Origin: Lingula anatina
Lineage: Eukaryota > Brachiopoda > Lingulata > Lingulida > Lingulidae
Length of the DNA: 45,802 nucleotides
Reading direction: 5' to 3'
Assembly (NCBI RefSeq): GCF_001039355.2
Contig: NW_019773741.1
Location: 8,743 to 54,544 of the forward strand
Shown: piece after piece, positions 34,776 to 44,052 of the stretch
How the letters are laid out: each line of letters starts with the position of its first letter
Position numbering within the stretch: position 1 is the stretch's first letter
Translations under genes and position numbers: made by a program
The notes under the pieces: generated by a model
Database searches by the model: none
What the model saw: the letters and a program-made list of their open reading frames with translations, nothing else
What the model was told of the DNA's origin: nothing

Positions 34776-36450
34776 CAGGGTTACCACTTAATATGGAATA
34801 TTATTTTTTGGCGAGTAAATTTTCTACAAAATATTTATTTTCTCTCTAACTACTTTAAATCCAAAGCTGAGGTGTCACTCCATGTTTAGCCAGGTGTGTT
34901 ACCTAATTACCACACAACTCTCGAAACAATTGATGGATGTAGTTGCATGTTCTGTGGTCAGAAATGTGAGGGGTGGTCTTTTCGGCAATTTTTGCCCTTG
35001 TATAAAAACGCATGGGTTTGGTCAATCTTTGGAGTGTGTTTAGAGAAGCAACAAAGGGATCGCTCTGAAACTTTACAGGTACCTTAGTGAAGATATGGTT
35101 CGACAGCTAATCAACGCAGCTTACTATGGGATTCTTGCTCTCAGAGAAAATGGCCAGAAACGGACAGCCATTGCCAGGTAATTCAACATTTATCAGGAAC
35201 CGTTTGTGAAGTCCTCCAAAGAAATGCTGCAACAGGGGCACCTACTCCAATACCTCGACCAGGGTGTCCGCGTATCACACCAAGAAGACAGGATCGCCTT
35301 CTCCTTAGAGGACGCCGTGCTGGTCGTACAAAGACAACCAGTGTCCTCAGAAAAGAGAGTCAGAATGTCATTCAAACGCCCGTTTCAAGGTCCCACTTGA
35401 ACAAGTGATTTCTGCAAGCCGGTTATTTTGCACGAAGGCCAGTAGGGAAACCACTGTTAACAGCAAGTCATATACAGCGACGTCTGCAATGGGCTGGGGA
35501 CCACGTGCGTTTGCAGCCAAAACACTGGAATCACGTTGTTTTCAGTGATGAGGCCAAATATGGATTTTTTTAGGGTTGATCGTCGAATCCGTGTCCACCG
35601 ACGTGTACGAGGGGCATAAAACAATGATTGTGTACTGCCTAGGGTGCAAGCAGGGGATGGTAACGTCTCTGTTTGAGGAGCATTTCATGTCGGTGCCCAG
35701 AACCAGTTGGTTTTTCTAGGAGGCAACCTCATCCAGGATTCCTACAGAGACATTCTACAGCAAGCAATGCTTCGATTAGTAAGAGTCATCTTCAGAAACA
35801 ACTTTGTGTACCAAGATAACTGCGCAACCCCACATCGAGGCCGCAGAATCACTGTTTTTCTTCAAAACCAATGGGTTCAGCAACTGCCCTGGCCTGCAAA
35901 CTCTCCAGATATGAACCCAATTGAAAATCTGTGGGCGGAAGTAACTCACAGAATTAATAGCTATGGTCCTCGGCCGGTAAATAGTGATGAACTACGACAG
36001 GCAAATATCACTGCGTGGAGTGATATCCCCACCCAAACTCTAGAAAACGTGTCACAGGGTATGCCATGTGGGATGAGGGCGCTGCAAGCGGCTGCTGGAG
36101 GTCATACCCGAAATTAATGACTTTTCATGATTTACTGTAGTGAGTTCTTTGACTGTGTAACATATCACTGTCCGTAGGCTATCATTTTCTTTAATATCTT
36201 ATCTTAAAGTTTACACTGACATCAAACTGTTGATATGGTTTTCTGGGGGTGTTCCTTTCTTTTGAATGGCATCTTATGTCAGATTTGATATTATTGACCA
36301 AAATATCTCACAACAGAAGACTGTATGTTATTATCACTCAGTGACATACTTTTTTAATGACTCAAGCCAAAAAAAAAAAAAAAAAAAAACATTAATCAGC
36401 ACTCAAAAATAACAATGATAAAAAATATTCCATATTAAGTAGTAACCCTG
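34776..36450 (+). mobile_element. Tc1-family transposon with intact ends
   Basis: Terminal inverted repeats start CAGGGTTAC and pair at 28 of 29 positions (left 34776-34804, right 36422-36450), flanked by TA on both sides (34774-34775, 36451-36452), the canonical Tc1/mariner target duplication. The 1675-bp length is normal for the group. Near-identical ends but a broken transposase suggest inactivation after a moderately recent insertion, or cross-mobilisation as a non-autonomous copy. Confidence 0.92.
35095..36117 (+). pseudogene. Tc1 transposase, inactivated
   Basis: The start at 35095 gives the N-terminal DNA-binding helix region (ALRENGQKRTAIAR) but meets a stop straight after. Further stops and frameshifts occur to about 35700 (fragment VDRRIRVHRRVRG near 35573). 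The last 136 codons (35707-36117) are open and hold the end of the DDE domain: QDNCATPHRGR, LPWPANSPDMNPIENLWAEV and the C-terminal helices. The second catalytic aspartate lies in QDNCATPH, with alanine-to-cysteine drift beside it. It cannot encode a full enzyme as it stands. Confidence 0.88.
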
Positions 36451-36655
36451 TAGGTAATCTTAATACATACGGAATAAATGACCACTGATAATTACAAGTG
36501 CCAACCATTACTTTAACCAATAGTTTACAATGCCAAGTAGAATTCCAAGGTTCCAATCGAATGCAATGAGTTTGTAATATTTACGTACATGTCTATACCT
36601 GAAATACATGCTATGTATACTAGATGCCAACTTCAAATTATGATAAAAATTACAC

Positions 36656-37660
36656 CTGCCTGTATTAATCCCATCACGCTTTATGTCAGTGTTTGTAGCA
36701 GGAAGTTGAAGCCCCCTTTTTCTATCATTACAATTGCACCCTGTGTATAAAGCCCTGTAAATACATATATAGCTCAATACTTATGACATGTGGGTCTAAG
36801 ATTGTGAATTGAACACGACTCACGAAGAAAGTGATCTCAACATTATTAAAGTCGATTATACACACAATGGAAAATACAAGTGTCACCCCCTGAATCAGAG
36901 TAATCAAAGTACCCCTGTAGGCAGATCTTGAGCAGTTATAATGCCTGGTCTACTTATAATGTGACTAATGAGTATAAAACCGCTGTACCATGGAATTGTA
37001 TTTTTTTTTTTTTTTTTTGTAAAATTTGATGTTGATAAAATGATACCAGGATCATATCATTCCACAGTCATTTATTTCTCCCAAAGTATTGGTTCAGTAG
37101 GGGTGACACTACTTTTGTCCAATGTGTGTTGTCCTTTGCTCAACTTCACATCAATATTGTCTCAGACGTTGCCAAATGCATGTCGCAACAGAAGGCATTT
37201 GATGCATGTGAAGATGGGGTTGGTATATCATTGAATTATCAAGTCCAAGTGATGCATAAAGCACCAATGAGAGCACCAGTAATGACACAATCTGTAACAG
37301 TGGGCGCACAGGGTAAATTTTCATTGCAGAACATTGTATAGTCTTACATATTTGTGCTTGAGGTTTCAGTCGATTATACGATTGCGATTAGGTTCATCGG
37401 TTAAACACTGAATCAACACATTAACTGTATGGCGGACAGGCGTATATACCTGTAGTAACGTTACTGAGGTTTAGTACAAATGCATATGCATACAGATAAC
37501 ACCCATTAATAGTATAAGAATTTCTTTTAAACACACATCTTATAGAAAACGGTTATTATACTTACGTAAACGTTGAATTATAGCTTTCTTTACACCCTCC
37601 CTGGCATGCACAGCCAAATATATTGCAGCTCCCTTTGCCACAGTAAGAGACAATATAAGT
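36656..37660 (-). pseudogene. Diedel-like gene copy 3, partial and inverted
   Basis: Two exons are recognisable on the minus strand. The core exon at 37566-37660 (YCGKGSCNIFGCACQGGCKESYN) ends in phase 2 at GTAAGT-like sequence, and the C-terminal exon at 36656-36754 begins after TTACAG and contains GCNCNDRKRG. Phases match copies 1 and 2. The cysteine after KES is changed to tyrosine, leaving an odd cysteine number. No signal-peptide exon was found upstream (37661-38400), although a 19-bp block shared with the 5' flank of copy 1 (AGGAATAATGGTGAGACAA, minus strand, near 38377-38395) shows the flank is there. Its intron contains a MITE-like palindrome. Both exons have kept open frames, so it could still be a functional gene with a distant or diverged first exon. 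Confidence 0.65.
36861..37127. mobile_element. MITE-like inverted repeat in copy 3 intron
   Basis: The left end (36861-36898, complement reads TTCAGGGGGTGACACTTGTA) and right end (37088-37127, TTCAGTAGGGGTGACACTAC) form imperfect inverted repeats of about 38 bp. A T-run lies inside. A frame following it (about 37162-37311, KCMSQQKAFDACEDGVG) is open but unrecognised. Confidence 0.6.
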
Positions 37661-39734
37661 CTGGAGGAGACGAGCATAAGTGAAATGTTAGTGGGCCGAT
37701 TGTTCTTCATATTTAAAATTAATGGAATAACAACTGTTCGGATGAGATCCACGTTTCACAATTAATACATTGTAAACAACTCATAGAAATATAATATATT
37801 ATATTTTTTCACAAAAAGGGACTTTATAGTTATTATTCTTAAATCTGTACCTATCATCGGAACACGTGACCTCCATAAGTGGCTACTCTAACAAACTTTT
37901 TAGAAAAAAAAAATGGCACTAACTCTGAATGTAGAAATGGATTCCTTAAACATTGGTAAGCATGGGAGAATTGTCATTTACCCCAGGAAAATACATTTTT
38001 GGCCAAAATGAACAGTTGTTATCCATTTAACATTCATGTGTGTAACAATTTCCAATACCATTTGACCTTTTAAATACAATGACAACCAAAGGGATGGCTT
38101 CTTACAGGATTCAATGCAATGGTTGAATTGCTTGTAATTTTAAATTATGCGTTATATTTATGTCTCATACGAGCTCACTCATATACTTTTGTTTATATCA
38201 AACACTGTAGTATGCGTGTGTTTCCGGTGTGATGATTTAGACTGTTCGTAAAAATCGAAACGAAACGGTTGATTTGTATAGTCGCCATGCCTTTTTGTCG
38301 GCTAAACTAAGAGAATTGAAAGAACTACATTGCGCATTTTCTTTCATGCAAAAAAATCGTTTTTGTTCATTCACTTGTCTCACCATTATTCCTATTATAA
38401 ACGACGCACCCGCACCTCAACTACGTTAAAAACCTGACTGCGTGTTGATTTTGCTCGGCGCCAAATAAATGATTTTTTCAACACCAACTCAGTCCCACAA
38501 GTTGGTTTTATTCACTATGATTTTCCGAAAGTTTAGGTACTAATCTTAAAGTGTCTGCTTGTTTGCCATAAAATTGGTGATAGATGTCAGTTGTTGCCAT
38601 AGTAAAAGGGATTTTAAAATATAATTCCACTCAAAATGTAACATATTTCAAATATACAACATTGGTAAAAAATGTTGTCCCACCCCCATTTCCACGTACT
38701 TATATTTACAAATGATCACCTCACAGATGTAAATTGTTATAAACGGTGCTTTCTTTTCCTGATACCATGTCTAACATGATGAACAGTTCAGAAAATACAA
38801 AATAGTGGCCAAAATATGCACATTTTATACCATTTACTCAAATTTATAACAGGTACCCCTCAAATCCAATGTTTCACAAATCCAGTGTATTAAAAAAAAA
38901 AAAAAAAAAACTCCATCAAATGTCACCAAATTTACACACGATTAGCATTAGGAATGTGCTTGTTCAAGGTCAGGTGCCTAATAGCGTGTGCGTCTACCGC
39001 GTACTGCAATTATCTCCTGTAGGTGGCGCAACAAGCATCTAACAAAGGTTATAATTCTGTTTTGTGGAATATTGCCCCACCCATCCTAAAGAGCATGGCG
39101 GAATTGGTCCAGGTTATTTGGAAATTGTGTCTCCTCTGCAATGCACATTCCAATGAATGCCACAGGTGCTGAGTAGGATTAATATCAGGGCTCAAAGACG
39201 GTTGCCCCATCCTCAGAGCCCCTTGTTTCCGCAACAAATCGCTTGCCAGACGAGAGCTGTGAGCAACTGCGTTGTCACAATGGTGCCGGTAGCATCCCTG
39301 AAGTCACCTCTTGCAAATTGAATGAGCTATCTGTCGACAATGTTGCATAAAAATGCCCCAGTTACGTTTTGCTCCAAAAGGAACATGCACTAATACCATG
39401 GGCTTGAAGGTTCTCCAAATGAGGAGAGATCTAACACCTCAGGCGATATTATCCTGCACACACCCTTCCAAGAGGCATTTTTCAACATGTCTACGGACCC
39501 TCATTTAACAATCCATGGGATGCAACAAATAACTTGATTCTGTATGAACAGGTGAAGGTAAATAGTGTAACAAAGGCGATGCATAATAGAATAAAAATTT
39601 GTTTTGAAAATATATCAACACTATAGTGACAGTTGTGTTGTGATAACATCAAATTATGATGGTACTCCCATACAGTTATATATAGTATGATACAATATAT
39701 ATCCATTGGCAATCAAGAACAGTTCACCTTTGTG
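37661..39734. other. Spacer between copies 3 and 2
   Basis: AT-rich DNA, a minus-strand fragment of the cluster flank near 38377-38470 (also TGATTTTGCTCGGCGCC, matching a block at about 43801), a poly-A run at 38891-38909 and a mariner/Tc1 relic at 39049-39410. No other gene is supported. Confidence 0.5.
39049..39410 (-). pseudogene. Tc1/mariner transposase relic
   Basis: The minus-strand frame 39049-39237 contains QPSLSPDINPTQHLW, the C-terminal catalytic signature (SPDLNPIEHLW in the family). Upstream in broken frames are HHCDNAVAHSSRL (DNA-x-AHS) and FGAKRNWGIF. It is a different, older subfamily from the element at 34776. Confidence 0.75.
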
Positions 39735-40039
39735 TTCAGCTGGCTTACTCTTTTTAACTCAGCAAAGTGCAAGTTTCGAAGGAATTATGGTGAGAAAATC
39801 TATCTTAGCTAACTGATAACTTTGACCAATGAAGTTCTAATGCAGATCTAGGTACAATGAATTTTAGAACGTACATATGCATGTTATTTTTTGTTAAAAG
39901 AAAGTTTACTGCAGCTGCTTTTGTCTTTTTCTACGAATAATCCTTATAGTAACAATCGTGATGAATAGCACATGGTGTGGAGTTGGTTGAGCTGATTACA
40001 TTTTACGTTTTGTTTTACTTTAAATCAAAGGTGAAGAAA

Positions 40040-40998
40040 ATGACTGCCGTGTTTTCAATCTTTGTTGCTACAGTCTGCTTGGTTCCTTTGTTAATAGAAG
40101 ACACCAAGGCAGTATGCTGCTACAAGAAACTTGGTTATTGTTTGGACTGCAGCACGGTAAGGTTTTTTATTTGTAACCAGTCCATTATCTTAAGCATTTC
40201 TTAAATTTTGATTAAAGGCGATCAAATGTTGCCGTGAACATGAATTGTATAAAAAAGAGGGCAATGATACCAAAGTTTCCATTTACTTCAGAGTTGGGGT
40301 TACTGTGGCAAAGGGAGTTGCAATATCTTTGGCTGTGCATGTAATGGCGGGTGCAAGGAGAGCTGTAACCCGACTATTTTGTAAGTTCCTTCAGCTCCTT
40401 TCACAAAAACTGGCGATGATTATAACACTACGCTTATGTTCCCAAATCTTTAGATTTTTTCATAACAACACACTTTATTAGTTTTTTGTGATCGTGTGTG
40501 GTTCTAAACTGCCTTTCTGGTTTAGGTTTACTGTTTGTGTAAATTCTTTTCCGACACCTTTGCAAAATACGTCAGTATATGCTGAGATGCATTTTCCAGG
40601 TTTATACATTCCAAATGCACCTGTAATGATAGAAGACGGGATCTCAAAGACCCTGATTCCGGAATGGTTTTGCAAAGGTATGTCTTAAAATGTAAGCAGT
40701 ATAGGACATGGTTTAGAGGTGCCCATTTGTTACTGATATATAAGTCCCCATTATTGAGTAACCAAACTGTAAACCCTTAGCCCAAAGGCGATTTATATTT
40801 GAATGTTTTACTTATTTCCACAATCATGGTTTACAAACGGATAACCATACGTCATATCTATCAGCTAATGAATTAGTGGTCGTATAATTATGTATTACTA
40901 TAGTACAACAATGAAAAGTGGTTCAAATGCCCGCCGTGAATCACATTTATTGTTTCAATTTCAGTAATGGGTTTGAATATGTTCTCAAAGCCACTTAG
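40040..40998 (+). CDS. Diedel-like secreted cysteine-rich protein, copy 2
   Basis: Exons 40040-40156, 40292-40380, 40600-40677 and 40965-40998 join in phase to 105 residues plus TAG. The signal peptide is 1-24 (ends DTKA). Mature cysteines: 26-27 (CC), 34, 37, 44, 49, 54, 56, 60, 64, 75 and 77, the same twelve as copy 1. The core is CGKGSCNIFGCACNGGC (44-60). The last exon adds SNGFEYVLKAT in place of the immediate stop of copy 1. Exon 1 and 2 junction phases, exon 2 length (89 nt) and intron positions are identical in copies 1 and 2. The cysteine framework is kept while residues between drift, which is what selection on a folded secreted protein looks like. Identity with Diedel rests on the core motif and the N-terminal CC only. 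Expression and role are unknown. Confidence 0.75.
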
Positions 40999-41184
40999 AA
41001 ATCTCCCACTGATGTCACTGATGAGAATTTAGATGGGAAGTTCTATATCATTGGTTTCTATCCTTACATGAAATAGAAAATATTTAATTGGAGAGAATAC
41101 AACGTTGATTTGCTTTCTTTCCTTTTTGTTTTATTATTTCTTATTCTTTCTACTTTGAGTTATTCTATGGGATAAATACCGTTC

Positions 41185-41190
41185 AATAAA
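41185..41190 (+). promoter_or_regulatory. Polyadenylation signal, copy 2
   Basis: AATAAA 187 nt after the stop codon, within TATTCTATGG-containing sequence shared with the signal at 32789. Confidence 0.55.
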
Positions 41191-41383
41191 TAAATATAGA
41201 CCACAGTTACTGGTGTGTAGTCACTAAAATCAAAGGTCACGCTTCAGTACGCTTATTTTCAAGTTTATGCTAAACATTGACTGCACACTTGAGGGATATT
41301 AAATACCGTTGTTGCTCAAAACACACTTTCCCCAAGAAGAAACAATTGACTAAAAAGAATGCATGAAAAATACCAGAAATACG

Positions 41384-42582
41384 AACAGAACCGCCTGTAG
41401 CCTCGATTTGTTTTTCATTTTTCTTTTACCATCTGTTCTTTAATAAAACAATTCGTAGACGGTCAATAATTGGGTAGAGTTGGAATCTTGAATCATCTGA
41501 GAAGACCACCAATACACGGTGATTAGGTTTCTGTTCTTTGTAGCCCAGCGCTACCTGTTTATTCACTGGTTTCGTGTTAACTTAGGCTTCTTGGCCACCC
41601 TTCTTGTCCAGGATACTGGTAAAATTAGTCATACATCTTTATATCCAAAGCAGATATCGTGTCCTTTAAGCGGATGTTGCATGGGATGTATGGCAAGATA
41701 ATTTTACGTTTATCGTTATTGTAATGGCTGTTTTACCTTATTTTGCTATTGCCGTTTTGCGTGGATTTTGTCTGTTTTCTCATCAAGCAGCACGTAACTA
41801 CATAAATGAAAAGCAAACACTTTTTCCAAAGATCATCACAATGAATGTAAATCCAAAGCCAGATACAGAAAAGCAGATGTGTTTTTAAGGAAAGAGAGTT
41901 TTATACATATGTTTACAAAATCATCTTTAACTTTCGACAATGTTTGTGGACTCCTACGGGGGCATTTGAAAAGCCACTAAATNAACAGAACCGCCTGTAG
42001 CCTCGATTTGTTTTTCATTTTTCTTTTACCATCTGTTCTTTAATAAAACAATTCGTAGACGGTCAATAATTGGGTAGAGTTGGAATCTTGAATCATCTGA
42101 GAAGACCACCAATACACGGTGATTAGGTTTCTGTTCTTTGTAGCCCAGCGCTACCTGTTTATTCACTGGTTTCGTGTTAACTTAGGCTTCTTGGCCACCC
42201 TTCTTGTCCAGGATACTGGTAAAATTAGTCATACATCTTTATATCCAAAGCAGATATCGTGTCCTTTAAGCGGATGTTGCATGGGATGTATGGCAAGATA
42301 ATTTTACGTTTATCGTTATTGTAATGGCTGTTTTACCTTATTTTGCTATTGCCGTTTTGCGTGGATTTTGTCTGTTTTCTCATCAAGCAGCACGTAACTA
42401 CATAAATGAAAAGCAAACACTTTTTCCAAAGATCATCACAATGAATGTAAATCCAAAGCCAGATACAGAAAAGCAGATGTGTTTTTAAGGAAAGAGAGTT
42501 TTATACATATGTTTACAAAATCATCTTTAACTTTCGACAATGTTTGTGGACTCCTACGGGGGCATTTGAAAAGCCACTAAAT
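41384..42582. repeat. Perfect 599-bp direct repeat around a single N
   Basis: 41384-41982 and 41984-42582 look identical base for base, and the only ambiguous base of the window, N at 41983, separates them. Surrounding duplicates in this region are heavily diverged, so a perfect repeat with an N joint is best read as two contigs with an unmerged overlap. It duplicates the Tc1 relic fragment and shifts all downstream coordinates by 600. Confidence 0.9.
41400..41640 (-). pseudogene. Tc1-like transposase relic in unit B
   Basis: The minus strand reads VVFSDDSRFQLYPIIDRLRI in one frame, the homologue of the relic at 32990-33260. It is repeated at 42000-42240 because of the assembly duplication. 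Non-coding. Confidence 0.7.
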
Positions 42583-43292
42583 GTCTAATTATGTGTGACA
42601 GCTCTATGCTGTAGCGAAACACAAAATTGGTAAGTTGTGGCCATATGAAACTTAAACCGACACTACACGCCCACAACCCCCACGTTCACATTGTACTTAC
42701 TAACGGGAATTTACTGAAACAATTTCATGATTTCTTGCACAGATAAAAAAAATCACATCATTCTTAGTAGTCTAAGCGTGTTGCAGCTATTACATCAGTC
42801 AGCAATCCGCATGGTGCCGCCAACAGGGTGACTTGTCCTTTTATTCTCAAAAAGAATGTTTTATGGTGGTCTGAGCAATTAGAAATGAATGTAAATGCTG
42901 GTGTTTTATCAAATCTTTTTTGACAAACGAATTGTGATCATATGTTTTTCATATGTGTAGGCTATTTTGGTCAGTTCGATAACAAAAACCTATGTCCACA
43001 CGATAGCTTACACTTTATTTAGCCAATTAATCCTTTATAAAAACGCATGATTACGTTTCAACCACGAGATAAATGCATTTTAATGAAAGCCATGGAGCCT
43101 GTCCCTTGCAGGACTGAAATATCCCACAATGTAATTCGCCGTGGCGAAATATCGTAGCTGACAGGAATCTAATCTGCTGTGAAATGAATTTTAGCGGAGG
43201 ATGGGAAACAAAACAGACTGTTAACCACTCTCAAACCTGATGTTGGACAAGAGAATATCCCGATAACGGACTTGTTATTTAATGCGAAGAAC

Positions 43293-43295
<3 letters not shown>

Positions 43296-43325
<30 letters not shown>
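43296..43325. repeat. A30 homopolymer
   Basis: Thirty consecutive A within the duplicated unit. The equivalent place in unit A (about 34105-34120) lacks it. Other A runs lie at 21085-21104, 36369-36388 and 38891-38909. Confidence 0.9.
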
Positions 43326-43327
<2 letters not shown>

Positions 43328-43534
43328 TCATAATGGAAAGCTGTAGCAAGAAACAGTTGTTTTATATCGTATCTCACAATACCAGGCAAGAGAGAGGCCT
43401 ACGAATACAGGTCCGTATGCATATAAATAACACCCGAAAGACTTGAACTGGTGAGTAGAAAAATAAAACACCCGGGAAAAAGAGTAGATAAATTTTTAAA
43501 AATCTTTTTTACTTACCATCATATTTTGTCGGTA

Positions 43535-43785
43535 ATATATCAAATGGGAAACGCGTGTTATATAAATAGTAGTCTTACTTAAAAAAATATACCTAACTGT
43601 GTTCCAAAGACCATCATCATCATCATCATTAAGCACTACGCATGATATAAATTTCTTAAAAAATCGACAAAATGTATGCTGGCAACCTGAATGGCACATT
43701 TTCACTCATCAACGCAAAGTAGGGCAAAAACTGTTTAAAAACTGTTGCTCTTTAGAGAAATGGTAGACATAGAGGCAGGTTAAAA
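43535..43785. repeat. Cluster-flanking repeat, second copy
   Basis: Matches 29400-29770 in the same orientation (CGCGTGTTATATAAATAGTAG, CCATCATCATCATC, AAAATCGACAAAATGTATGCTGG, AGAGGCAGGTTAAAAAA). The interval between the two copies holds all three cysteine-rich genes. Confidence 0.7.
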
Positions 43786-44052
43786 AACCCAATGTCTCTT
43801 GATTTCACTCGGCGCTAGATAAATGATTTTAACAACAACCACTAAATGCAATATAAGTAGTACACTGAATAGGCCAGATATTTTACCTGTCAGACAAATT
43901 TTGCAGTTGTAAATGATTGTTTGCCAAGAAACCATAATATAGATTTGGAGAAGGATCTTAACATCCAACAATAAAACGCCAGTTTCATGGTATGACTGCT
44001 CGAACTGTAGCAGAAAAGCTTTAAACGGCAGCAGGCATTTCCTTAACACTAA

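Larger units (their letters stand above)
39735..43380. repeat. Segmental duplication, unit B (with gene copy 2)
   Basis: Colinear with 31240-34160. The size difference of about 0.7 kb is mostly explained by the 600-bp assembly duplication at 41384-42582. It is followed at 43535-43785 by the second copy of the cluster-flanking repeat. Confidence 0.75.

Noticed and set aside
31529-40998. Recent viral insertion as the source of the Diedel-like genes
   Set aside because: Each copy has several introns at conserved phases, a diverged segmental duplication and no neighbouring viral gene, which points to long residence as host genes.
41519-42301. Two identical 60-codon frames taken as a tandem gene pair
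   Set aside because: They are the same sequence counted twice through the 600-bp assembly repeat, and they lie antisense to a transposase relic.
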